A stretch of DNA of 13,281 bases, taken from Spirochaetaceae bacterium UBA1306. Its GTDB lineage: Bacteria > Spirochaetota > Spirochaetia > Treponematales > Rectinemataceae. This document shows, piece by piece, positions 1-6,530 of this stretch. The notes under the pieces were generated by a model. It worked only from the letters and a program-made list of their open reading frames with translations. It ran no database searches and was not told where the DNA came from. The DNA is taken from contig DBTW01000134.1 in NCBI GenBank assembly GCA_002307245.1, positions 1 through 13,281 on the forward strand, given 5' to 3'. A program made the position numbers and the translations under genes. Each line of letters begins with the position of its first letter. The first letter of the stretch is position 1.

Positions 1-263
1 TCGCCCAGGAGGGCGACCATGCGGTCGTAGACGATCTTGGTGAACTGCTGGCCCGGGCTGACGGATTTCAGAACCTTCTCGCCCTTGGCCTCCTCCAGGG
101 TCGCGTTGACGAAGCGGCGCACCACCCGGAGGTTGACGTCGGCGTCGAGGAGGGCGAGCTTGATCTGCTCCACCGCCTCCTCGACGTTCTTCTCGGTGAT
201 GGCGGACTTGCCGCCGAGAGTCCTGGCGATATCGCTGAAACGCTCGCTTATCTTCTCTAGCAT
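1..263 (-). CDS. ffh: Signal recognition particle GTPase Ffh, N-terminal part (cut by window edge)
   Basis: The minus strand encodes 87 residues from ATG at 263 before the window ends. They match the N (helical bundle) domain of Ffh/SRP54: MLEKISERFSDIARTL at the start, then ITEKNVEEAVEQIKLALL, DADVN and SPGQQFTKIVYD, all typical of the family in the right order. The GTPase (G) and methionine-rich RNA-binding (M) domains lie beyond the left edge. By family knowledge Ffh binds 4.5S RNA and signal sequences of nascent membrane proteins and delivers ribosomes to FtsY. There is no Shine-Dalgarno sequence before the ATG, but a promoter-like pair sits directly upstream (see 272-301), so the mRNA may be leaderless. 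Nothing looks broken in the visible part. Confidence 0.93.
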   Translation of the reverse strand, partial: MLEKISERFSDIARTLGGKSAITEKNVEEAVEQIKLALLDADVNLRVVRRFVNATLEEAKGEKVLKSVSPGQQFTKIVYDRMVALLG

Positions 264-271
264 GGTTGGCG

Positions 272-301
272 ATTATCGCCCGCCCGACCCCGCTCGATCA
301 A
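272..301 (-). promoter_or_regulatory. Probable ffh promoter, leaderless architecture
   Basis: On the minus strand there is TTGATC (296-301), an 18-bp spacer, and GATAAT (272-277). The ATG of ffh begins 8 nt after the -10 box, so the expected start of transcription is at or within a base or two of the start codon. No Shine-Dalgarno sequence fits in between. The transcription start is inferred from motif spacing. Confidence 0.55.
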
Positions 302-315
302 GGCCCGGCCCAGCC

Positions 316-570
316 CTACACCCCCGTGCTCGCTATCCCCTCGATGAAGAAGCGCTGGAGGAAGATGAACAGGCGCGGGCCGGCATGGACAGGGGCAGCA
401 TGATGCGCGAGTAGATCCGGTACTCGCCGAGGCCGTCGATGCGGGCCGCGCCCGAGAGCTCCCTCGGCACGCCCAGGAAGAGGACGTCCCGGCCCTTGAA
501 CTCCAGGCGGGCGAAGGCGTAGGCCGCGAGGCTGCTCGTGAGGAGCTGCAGGCCCCTGATGATGGCCGGC
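316..570 (-). pseudogene. Relic of a MalG-type carbohydrate ABC transporter permease
   Basis: The minus strand holds pieces of a CUT1 inner-membrane permease in more than one frame. From about 570 one frame reads LQLLTSSLAAYAFARLEFKG then RDVLFL. It jumps directly to GVPRELSGAARIDGLGEYRI and YSRIMLPLSMPA, which is the EAA cytoplasmic loop. After about 375 the reading moves to another frame with the typical C-terminus LFIFLQRFFIEGIASTGV and a stop at 316-318. Compared with the intact MalG-like permease at 10820-11701, roughly 50 residues are missing between the first two pieces and roughly 60 between the EAA loop and the C-terminus; the N-terminus is also gone. The gene cannot make a working permease. 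The order of surviving blocks is correct and collinear, which argues for deletion decay rather than chance similarity. Confidence 0.8.
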
Positions 571-1056
571 GGCGGCCAGGAACTCGCCCAGGGTCACGCC
601 GTAATTGCCAGGCTGCCCCTGGAGCAGGCCGAATTGGATCGAGTCGCCCGCGAAGCCGCCGACGATCAGCTTGTCGATATAGGTGTCGAGCCCGTTGCCG
701 TAGGCGGCGTCGCGGATCGTGTTAAAGGCCGACAGAGCCTTGAATTTCCGGTCCTCGGGATAGCTCGCCGATGAGGGCACGAAGATCGTGACGACGGGCG
801 CGAGGGGGCAGTAGTCGAGGAGCTGGACAAGGCGGTCCATGTCCCTGTCGCTGTCGTCCATCGCTATGCGCAGCTTGTAACGGGTCGTCTCGGCCCGGCT
901 CTCCTTGAGGAAACCCCGGATTGCGACGAAGGAGGCCGCCCCTGGGGAGACCAGGACGAGGAAGGTGATCGCGAGGATATAGGCGACGAGCTTCGCGCGG
1001 AGGCTGGAGAATAGGGCCCGGCCCAGTATAGCTCGGCTCGGGCGCGCCGGTAGCGG
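571..1056 (-). pseudogene. Relic of a membrane sensor protein, probably a YesM-type histidine kinase
   Basis: An open frame without a usable start runs from just below the HD gene's stop codon. It reads LFSSLRAKLVAYILAITFLV, continuing LVSPGAASFVAI, a basic lead-in and one transmembrane helix. A hydrophilic region follows that would be extracytoplasmic, including SAFNTIRDAAYGNGLDTYID and KLIVGGFAGDSIQFGLLQG. This N-terminal layout resembles YesM/LytS-like sensor kinases that sit beside CUT1 sugar transporters. No second membrane helix, HAMP or kinase domain follows; around 560-575 the sequence passes into the permease relic. The only ATG in this frame is at 861, after the membrane helix. Both ends are therefore lost. 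The family assignment is an inference from layout and context; the truncation is visible directly. Confidence 0.5.
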
Positions 1057-1623
1057 CTAGAGGCAGCCCTTGAGCCCGATCTCGGCAGCGACGGGCCGCA
1101 GCGCCAGGATCGTCTCCTGGATGAGCTCCTCCAGGCTGAGGCCGAGCATGCCGGCGCCGTTCTGGATGACCGAGCGGTCGATCTTCGCGGCGAAGGCCGG
1201 GGTCTTGAATTTCTTCGTGACCGACTTCACCTCGATGTCGAGCACGCTCTTCGAGGGGCGCATGATGGCGCAGGCGTAGATGAAGCCCGTGAGCTCGTCG
1301 ACGGCGTAGAGGACTTTCTCCATCTCGAGCAGGGGCTCGACCTCCGTGCAGAGGCCGTAGCCGTGGCTCAGGACGGCGCGGATGAAGGCCTCGTCGTAGC
1401 CGGCGGGACCCAGGATCTCGCGGCTATGCTTGAGGTGCTCCTCGGGATGCTTTTGGTAATCCACGTCGTGGAGTAGTCCGACCAGGCCCCAATAATCGGG
1501 ATCCTCGCCGCGCTTAGCCGCGAAGTGACGCATGGCCGCCTCGACGGAGAGGGCGTGGCGGTAGAGGTAGTCGTCGTCGTTGTATCGTCTCCAGAGCTCC
1601 AGGGCCTCGTCTCGCGTGGGCAT
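1057..1623 (-). CDS. HD-domain phosphohydrolase-like protein
   Basis: The product is a 188-residue soluble protein. The HD-superfamily metal pattern is visible: H23 (YLYRHALSVE), H52-D53 (GLLHDVDY), and a later D109 (YAVDEL), with additional histidines H59, H63 and H66 after the HD pair. HD proteins are metal-dependent phosphohydrolases acting on nucleotides or other phosphorylated small molecules. This compact, HDIG-like type, with a tail on the pattern of GLSLEELIQETI, is widespread but its substrate is usually unknown. The start is supported by AAGGA seven bases upstream of the ATG. The gene lies 16 bp after the DinB-like gene in the same direction and is probably co-transcribed with it. 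Its stop codon is in frame with, and directly followed by, the sensor relic. Confidence 0.8.
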   Translation of the reverse strand: MPTRDEALELWRRYNDDDYLYRHALSVEAAMRHFAAKRGEDPDYWGLVGLLHDVDYQKHPEEHLKHSREILGPAGYDEAFIRAVLSHGYGLCTEVEPLLEMEKVLYAVDELTGFIYACAIMRPSKSVLDIEVKSVTKKFKTPAFAAKIDRSVIQNGAGMLGLSLEELIQETILALRPVAAEIGLKGCL

Positions 1624-1639
1624 ATCGATATCCTTCCGT

Positions 1640-2185
1640 TCAGCCGAGGGGCGGTATCTCGGCGACGCCGATGAGGTTGGACCAGTCGTGCTCGATCCCG
1701 AGTTCGTCGAGGATCTGCGAAACCTGGCCCCGGTGGTGGGTCTGGTGATTGAACACGTGGTCGAGGGCGTCGCGGAAGTAGAAGCGCAGGGGCTGATCGT
1801 GCGAGTCGCGGTAGGCGAGCGGCAGTCCGAAGCGCGAAGTGTCGGCGACGGCGATCCAGTCCACGAAGATGGAATCGACTATCGCGCGCTCGCGGCGGAA
1901 GTCGGGGAAGTCGGGAAACTCGAATTTAGTCCAGGCATGGCCCGAGGGCTGGAGCCTCGGGCGGTTGAGGGGTTCGTCGGCGCCGAAGAGCTCGCGGAAG
2001 CGCCGCAGCCAGTTGATGTCGCACATGATCACGTGGTCCAGAATGCCCTGGATGTTGCCGAAGTGGGAGCCGTGAGGCTTCGCGAGCTCGCCCGCGGGCA
2101 AGGCCTCGAGGTCCGCGATCAAGCGTTCGTTGACGAAGCGGTTGTAGGCCGCGAGCTGGGAGAAGTGCCGCCTATCGTAATCCAT
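1640..2185 (-). CDS. DinB/YfiT-family putative metal-dependent protein
   Basis: The 181-residue protein fits the DinB four-helix-bundle fold. The expected triad of metal-binding histidines can be placed at H51 (GILDHVIMCD), H147 and H151 (VFNHQTHHRGQ, the typical HxxxH of the last helix). Length and the motif WLRRFRELFGA before the middle loop are also usual. Members include DNA-damage-inducible DinB of Bacillus and thiol-dependent transferases; the reaction of this one cannot be told. I chose the ATG at 2185 and not the in-frame ATG at 2200, because a promoter with -10 TAGAAT lies over the 2200 ATG (see 2191-2219), so transcripts would begin at about 2185. No Shine-Dalgarno sequence is present. 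The downstream HD-domain gene follows after 16 bp. Confidence 0.82.
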   Translation of the reverse strand: MDYDRRHFSQLAAYNRFVNERLIADLEALPAGELAKPHGSHFGNIQGILDHVIMCDINWLRRFRELFGADEPLNRPRLQPSGHAWTKFEFPDFPDFRRERAIVDSIFVDWIAVADTSRFGLPLAYRDSHDQPLRFYFRDALDHVFNHQTHHRGQVSQILDELGIEHDWSNLIGVAEIPPLG

Positions 2186-2190
2186 GCGGC

Positions 2191-2219
2191 ATTCTAGCAT
2201 CGCCCGGGCCCCTGCTCAA
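2191..2219 (-). promoter_or_regulatory. Probable promoter of the DinB-like/HD unit, leaderless architecture
   Basis: The minus strand has TTGAGC (2214-2219), a 17-bp spacer, and TAGAAT (2191-2196, five of six consensus bases). Only 5 nt separate the -10 box from the ATG at 2185, so transcription should begin at about the start codon. This decides the start of the DinB-like gene. Confidence 0.55.
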
Positions 2220-2235
2220 GGGCATTCCCGCCCTG

Positions 2236-3228
2236 TTAGGGCTTTAGCAGGTCGTAGAGCTCATAGATGGAGAGATTCCCGCCGCGCGCGCAGTCGAAGA
2301 TCTCGACGTGCACGTGCCCTCCGTGGCCTGCCATGCGGGCGTGCACGCCGCTGTTGCCTCCCCGGCCCAGGATATCGCCCGCCCGCACGATATCGCCGGC
2401 CCTGCGGGCGAGCGAGCTCAAGTGGAAATACGAGACGTAGCGCCTCGCCGCGGGATCATAAACGACGAGCCCGTTTCCGGCTGCCGGGCTCAGGCCGCCG
2501 CCCCGCCAGGACTCCCCGTCCAGCCCCCCCGACCAGCCGGCGGCGGCGCAGACGACGAGGCCCGGGCAGAGCGAGCGGATCGCCGGCCCGGTCTCCGCCT
2601 CGCCCCTCATGGTCGATCGGGCGAAGAAGACGTCGAGGGCGTATTGATGGGCCCTCTTCAGCTCGTCCCTACCGGGGAACCAGAGCTCTCCGGGAAGGGC
2701 GAGGCGGGGAGGGAGGCCGCATGGCCGTTCCCGGCGAAGATCAATGCCGCATAACGCGTCCCAGGCGGAGGCGTAGGCGGCCTCGTATATCGGCCGCAGG
2801 GGGCGCATCGAGCGCGCGAGCGCGGCCTCGGACGCGTAATACGCGCCAATCGCCCCGTCCCGATCGGCGTAGGCCTCGTAGTCCTCGATGTCGCGATCCC
2901 GGGAGAGCATGCCGATGACCCCATGGGCCTCGGGGAAGGCGCGGGCGAGGCGGTCCCGGGGATCGAGGCCGCCCAGCCGGGCAAGCTGCACCGAGCGCGC
3001 CGCGGCCTCGGCCGCCCCGGCCTCGCCCGCGACGGCGACCGCCCCAGGCTCGAGGGCGCGATCGCAGGCCGCGAGTTCCAGGGAGCCCGCGGCCCCCGCC
3101 CCCGTCAAGGGAGAGAGCGAGAGCCAGGCCCCCCAGCCGAGGAGGAAGACTGGGGCCATGAGCAGCGCGGCTATCCTGCGGGGGAGCGAGGGCCTGTGCC
3201 CGTCTTCGGGATGCGGAATCTTGGTCAT
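2236..3228 (-). CDS. Membrane-anchored or secreted M23-family (LytM-like) peptidase
   Basis: The product has 330 residues. A basic N-terminus and hydrophobic stretch (about residues 18-40, ALLMAPVFLLGWGAWLSL) act as signal or anchor. A central Ala/Arg-rich region of unknown function follows. The C-terminal third carries M23 (lysostaphin/LytM) features: H194 and D199 in AHQYALDVF, the core AAAGWSGG, SYFHLSSLARRAGDIVRAGD with H269, GRGGNSGVH, and the HxH pair H305/H307 in GHVHVEIFD. M23 enzymes are zinc endopeptidases that cut peptidoglycan cross-bridges or, when degenerate, activate other hydrolases. The first metal motif is HxxxxD, one residue longer than the usual HxxxD, and an insertion lies between residues 233 and 250. 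It could be a divergent but active enzyme or an inactive LytM-like scaffold. No Shine-Dalgarno sequence precedes the ATG. Confidence 0.8.
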   Translation of the reverse strand: MTKIPHPEDGHRPSLPRRIAALLMAPVFLLGWGAWLSLSPLTGAGAAGSLELAACDRALEPGAVAVAGEAGAAEAAARSVQLARLGGLDPRDRLARAFPEAHGVIGMLSRDRDIEDYEAYADRDGAIGAYYASEAALARSMRPLRPIYEAAYASAWDALCGIDLRRERPCGLPPRLALPGELWFPGRDELKRAHQYALDVFFARSTMRGEAETGPAIRSLCPGLVVCAAAGWSGGLDGESWRGGGLSPAAGNGLVVYDPAARRYVSYFHLSSLARRAGDIVRAGDILGRGGNSGVHARMAGHGGHVHVEIFDCARGGNLSIYELYDLLKP

Positions 3229-3240
3229 CGGGGATGAGGC

Positions 3241-3270
3241 ACTCTAGTTCCATTGCCGCCCGAGGGTCAA
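3241..3270 (-). promoter_or_regulatory. Candidate promoter of the M23 peptidase gene
   Basis: The minus strand has TTGACC (3265-3270), an 18-bp spacer and TAGAGT (3241-3246, four of six consensus bases). The ATG starts 12 nt beyond the -10 box, leaving an expected leader of about 5 nt without Shine-Dalgarno sequence. This is weaker than the promoters of ffh and the DinB-like gene. Confidence 0.35.
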
Positions 3271-3275
3271 CCGCC

Positions 3276-3298
3276 GCATCCGGCCCGCGGCCGGACGC
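3276..3298 (-). terminator. Hairpin directly after the MarR-family gene, possible terminator
   Basis: Arms 3279-3285 (TCCGGCC) and 3289-3295 (GGCCGGA) pair perfectly around a 3-nt loop; two more G-C pairs form outside one mismatch. The hairpin starts next to the TAG stop (3299-3301) of the MarR gene and separates it from the peptidase promoter. No U-run follows, so it may be a non-canonical terminator or an RNA-stabilising stem. Confidence 0.4.
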
Positions 3299-3745
3299 CT
3301 ACAGTCTCTCGGCGATTTTTTTCGCGAGGGCGATGAAGGTCCGCGTCTCCTCGCGCGATGACATGAGTCCTAGGAGGCGCAGGTAAAACTCGCGCTCGCT
3401 CGCGACATGCTCGTCTTGCGCGAGCTTCCCCTCGTCGGTGAGCGCGAGCCTGAAGGATCGCCGGTCCTCCGGATTGATGCGGCGCTCGAGGTAGCCCTTC
3501 GACTCGAGCCGATCGATCGCCCCGGTCACCGTGCTCCTCGAGACGCGCAGCATGCTCGCGATTCCAGCCGGGCCAGTGTCCGGCATTCCGAAAAGTATGC
3601 CAAGGACTCCCAGCTCGAGGGTCGAGAGCGCTTTGAGCCTAGGATATCGGTCCTTGCGCGGCGAGCCCTGGAGTTCCTTCATATGGAAGAGATGGTGGAT
3701 ACGATCGAGCTCGGCGAGATCCGACTCGTCGAAGTACCGGCTCAT
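3299..3745 (-). CDS. MarR-family transcriptional regulator
   Basis: The product is 148 residues, the usual MarR length. A winged helix-turn-helix is visible: LSTLELGVLGILFG, then PAGIASMLRVSRSTVTGAID with the recognition helix, then RLESKGYLERRI and the wing NPEDRRSFRLALTDEG containing the DRR motif. The terminal helices would form the dimer interface. MarR proteins are dimeric repressors or activators that often respond to phenolic or other small ligands and frequently control a neighbouring gene. Here the ATG overlaps the stop of the upstream methyltransferase by four bases (ATGA), so the two are translationally coupled and form an operon. Self-regulation through the promoter at 4394-4422 is likely from this arrangement but not shown. 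Confidence 0.9.
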   Translation of the reverse strand: MSRYFDESDLAELDRIHHLFHMKELQGSPRKDRYPRLKALSTLELGVLGILFGMPDTGPAGIASMLRVSRSTVTGAIDRLESKGYLERRINPEDRRSFRLALTDEGKLAQDEHVASEREFYLRLLGLMSSREETRTFIALAKKIAERL

Positions 3746-4386
3746 CGCTTCTCGGCCACGAGGATGAAACTATGGTTCGGCATCCGGCGCCACGATGAGA
3801 GACTGAGCCGGACCTCCTCGAGGAGGGCGAGAAGCTCGCGCTTGCCGTAGATGTGGGCGTCGCCGCCGTCGGAGAAGCGGAGGCAGAAGTTCATAACCAG
3901 CCTGACCGGAAGGGGGACCGTCGGGTCGGCGAGGACGAGCCGCCCCCCGGGCGCGAGGACGCGGGTGAATTCCGCCAGGCTCGACGCGGGATCCGGGTAA
4001 TGATGGAAGGAGCAGCTGCAGAGCAGGACATCGAAGCTCCCGTCGGGCCAGGGCAGGGAGTCGGACCGGCCGACCTTCAGCTCGGCCGCGTCGCCTAAGC
4101 GGATTCGCGCCTGCTTGACCATCTCCGGCGAGAGGTCGAGGCCGCAGAGCCTCCTTCCCTCGCCCGAGAGCCGGGAGAGCACGACGGCGTTGCCGCAGCC
4201 CACATCTAGGATGGAGCGCCATGACCGCGTCCCGACCGTCGAGACAAGCCCGTCGTAGAGCCTCGCCGAGAAGATCCCGTCGCCGGACTCCAGGTAGTTC
4301 CTCGCCTTCGCGTCGAAGCTCCGCAGGGAGCGATCGACGACGGAGGCTTGAAGTTTTCGCTTTAGTTCTATTTTCGTATTATCCAT
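3742..4386 (-). CDS. Class I SAM-dependent methyltransferase
   Basis: The product has 214 residues with a Rossmann-type methyltransferase core. Motif I is ILDVGCGNA (residues 59-67), the acidic residue binding the SAM ribose is D84 (CGLDLSPEMVKQAR), the post-II segment is LPWPDGSFDVLLCSCSFHHY, and APGGRLVLADP follows. This is the Methyltransf_11/UbiE-like group, which methylates small molecules; the substrate cannot be read from sequence. It is the first gene of a two-gene operon with the MarR regulator, so the regulator may respond to the methyltransferase's substrate or product. There is no Shine-Dalgarno sequence; the promoter's -10 box ends 7 nt before the ATG, suggesting leaderless translation. 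The gene begins 32 bp after the feoB stop. Confidence 0.88.
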   Translation of the reverse strand: MDNTKIELKRKLQASVVDRSLRSFDAKARNYLESGDGIFSARLYDGLVSTVGTRSWRSILDVGCGNAVVLSRLSGEGRRLCGLDLSPEMVKQARIRLGDAAELKVGRSDSLPWPDGSFDVLLCSCSFHHYPDPASSLAEFTRVLAPGGRLVLADPTVPLPVRLVMNFCLRFSDGGDAHIYGKRELLALLEEVRLSLSSWRRMPNHSFILVAEKR

Positions 4387-4393
4387 GTTCGGT

Positions 4394-4422
4394 ATATTAC
4401 TATTTGCGTATCATTTGATCAA
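4394..4422 (-). promoter_or_regulatory. Promoter of the methyltransferase-marR operon, with palindromic -35 region
   Basis: The minus strand shows TTGATC (4417-4422), an exact 17-bp spacer and TAATAT (4394-4399). The ATG follows 7 nt after the -10 box, so the transcript should start at about the start codon. The -35 lies in the perfect palindrome TTGATCAA (4415-4422) and overlaps the feoB stop codon (4419-4421). The palindrome is a candidate binding site for the operon's own MarR protein. Confidence 0.6.
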
Positions 4423-6530
4423 GTGCCCACACCTGCCCCGAGAGCGCCCCCGATCTGAAAGACCGCGAAGCAAAGCAGCCAGCCGACGGACAGCAGGAAG
4501 AGGAATTCAAAGCCCAGCCACTTCCAGCCCAGCTCGGCCTTGATGGTCGCCATCGCGGCGAGGCAGGGCGGTATCGTGAGCGTGAAAAGCATGAGCACGA
4601 AGGCGAGGAGCGGGCTCCAGTCGGGATCGGCCCGCAAGGCCGCCGAGAGCCTCCCACCACCCCCCTCGTCGGACTCGGGCGCACTGTAGAGGATGCCGAG
4701 CGTGGAGACGATAACTTCCTTGGCCGCGAAGCCGGTGATGGTGGCGACCGAGAGCTTCCAATCGAAGCCGATGGGCCTGAAGACCGGCTCGATGAATTTG
4801 CCGATCGCGCCGGCGGCGCTGTGCTCCATGGACAGCTCGGCGAGGGCCGCGCCGTCGAGGGTAGCGGACTCGGCCGCCGTGGGCTCGTAGGCCGGGAAGG
4901 TGGTGATGGCCCAGACGAGGATCGAGGCGGCCATGATGACCGTGCCCATCTTCTTGAGATAGGAGGCTGTCTTCTCCCAGACGTGCCAGAGGACGCCGCT
5001 GAGGGTGGGCGCACGATAGGGCGGGAGTTCCATTACAAAGGGCGTGGGGTCGCCCCTCAGTATCGTCCGCTTGAATACGAGGGCCACGAGGAGGGACAGG
5101 ACGACGCCGATGGCGTAGATGCCCATCACCGCCCCCGTTGGATTCCTCGGAAAGAAGGCCGCGGCCAGGAGGACGTAGACAGGCAGCTTGGCTCCGCAGC
5201 TCATGAAGGGGATCACGAGGATGGTGACGATGCGGTCGCGCCGGGACTTGAGCGTCCGGGCCGCCATGATGGCCGGAACCGAACAGCCGAAGCCGAGCAT
5301 CATCGGAAAGACCGATTGCCCGTGGAGCCCGAAGGCGTGCAGGGCCTTGTCGGTGGCGAAGGCGGCGCGCGACATGTAACCCAGGTCCTCGAGGACGGAC
5401 AGGAGGAGGAAGAGGATGACGATGAGGGGCACGAACGAGAAAACCGACCCGACGCCCGCGATGATCCCGTCCACGAGGACCGAGCGCACGAGACCCTCCG
5501 GCAGGGCGGAGGCGAAAGCGCCGCCCAGCCAGGCGAAGAAGGACTCGAGCCAGCCTTGGGGATAGGCGCCGAGGGAGAAGGTCAGCTTGAAGACGCCCCA
5601 GAGCACGAGGATGAAGACGGGTATCGCGAGGAAGCGGTTCATGATCACGTCGTCGACAGCCTCGGTGACCGAGAAGCTCGGCTTCTTCACCAGCTTCACC
5701 GACTCGCGGACGGCGCCGTGGATATACGCGTAGCGCTGTTCGGAGACGATGATCTCAGCGTCCTTGCCGAAGTGCCTCTCGAGCCAGGCCGAGGCTTCCC
5801 GCGCCTCGGCCGCGATGCCCGCCCCCGCCTCGTGCTCCGAGAGGCGCGAGAACGCGTTCTCGTCCTTTTCGATAAGCTTCACCGCGAGCCAGCGGGAGGG
5901 ATAGCGGGAGGAGAAGGCGGCGTCGAGGGCCAGGGAAGTCTGCAGGGGATCGATGTGCGACTCGAGCTCCTCGCCGTAGTGTATGGACTTGAGCGCCGGC
6001 GCGCCCTCGCCGACCGCCGCGTCTATCGCGTCGAGCAGACCGTCGACGCCCGAGCCCTTGGTGCCGACGGTGCGGACCATCCGGAGGCCCAGGAGCGAGG
6101 AGAGGGCGCGATCGTCGATCCTGACGCCCTTGGCCTCGGCCTCGTCGCTCATGTTCAGGGCGCCGACCACGGGAATGCCGAGCTCCTGGAACTGGAGGCA
6201 GAGGAAGAGGTTCCGCTCGAGGTTCGTCGAGTCGAGGACGTCGACGATGAGGTCCGGTCGCTCGTCGAGTAGGAAGTCCCGCGCCACGACCTCGTCGATC
6301 GAATAGGCGGTCAGGCTGTAGATGCCGGGCAGATCGATGAAGCGATACTCGGTCTCGCCCCGGAAGCGCGAGCCCTCGAGCTTCTCCACGGTGACGCCAG
6401 GATAGTTGCCCACCTTATGGTGGGCGCCTGTGAGGGCGTTGAAGAGGCTAGTCTTGCCGGCGTTTGGATTGCCGGCGAGCGCGACACGAACCACGCGACC
6501 GCCGACAGTCGCTCCGTTGATCGGTTTCAT
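4419..6530 (-). CDS. feoB: Ferrous iron transporter FeoB
   Basis: The product has 703 residues, within the family range. The N-terminal G domain carries GNPNAGKT (residues 20-27, G1), VGNYPGVTVE (G2), DLPGIYSL (G3), NMSD (G4) and VGTKGSG (G5 region). A linker follows and then the membrane part with two Gate-like segments; the conserved family motifs GFGCSVPAIMAARTL, MSCGAKLPVYVL and GFAAKEVIVSTLGILY are intact. FeoB is the GTP-dependent inner-membrane Fe(II) permease. I chose the ATG at 6530 and not the upstream one at 6572: it has GGAGG seven bases ahead and overlaps the feoA stop as ATGA, giving translational coupling. The C-terminus ends soon after the last membrane helix (FQIGGALGAGVGT), without a Cys-rich tail, and no feoC is seen. 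Confidence 0.96.
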   Translation of the reverse strand: MKPINGATVGGRVVRVALAGNPNAGKTSLFNALTGAHHKVGNYPGVTVEKLEGSRFRGETEYRFIDLPGIYSLTAYSIDEVVARDFLLDERPDLIVDVLDSTNLERNLFLCLQFQELGIPVVGALNMSDEAEAKGVRIDDRALSSLLGLRMVRTVGTKGSGVDGLLDAIDAAVGEGAPALKSIHYGEELESHIDPLQTSLALDAAFSSRYPSRWLAVKLIEKDENAFSRLSEHEAGAGIAAEAREASAWLERHFGKDAEIIVSEQRYAYIHGAVRESVKLVKKPSFSVTEAVDDVIMNRFLAIPVFILVLWGVFKLTFSLGAYPQGWLESFFAWLGGAFASALPEGLVRSVLVDGIIAGVGSVFSFVPLIVILFLLLSVLEDLGYMSRAAFATDKALHAFGLHGQSVFPMMLGFGCSVPAIMAARTLKSRRDRIVTILVIPFMSCGAKLPVYVLLAAAFFPRNPTGAVMGIYAIGVVLSLLVALVFKRTILRGDPTPFVMELPPYRAPTLSGVLWHVWEKTASYLKKMGTVIMAASILVWAITTFPAYEPTAAESATLDGAALAELSMEHSAAGAIGKFIEPVFRPIGFDWKLSVATITGFAAKEVIVSTLGILYSAPESDEGGGGRLSAALRADPDWSPLLAFVLMLFTLTIPPCLAAMATIKAELGWKWLGFEFLFLLSVGWLLCFAVFQIGGALGAGVGT

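Noticed and set aside
316..861. A 181-residue hypothetical protein starting at ATG 861
   Set aside because: The frame mixes a sensor fragment, an out-of-frame permease stretch and a permease C-terminus. It is better explained as two relics than as one gene.
2184..3247. Arg-rich plus-strand frames opposite the M23 gene
   Set aside because: They are low-complexity antisense frames typical of GC-rich DNA, without domains.
4821..6272. Long plus-strand open frame (483 codons) opposite feoB
   Set aside because: It is the antisense shadow of feoB. Its composition is dominated by Glu, Gly, Asp and Arg, as expected from GC-rich reverse-strand coding, and it has no recognisable domain.
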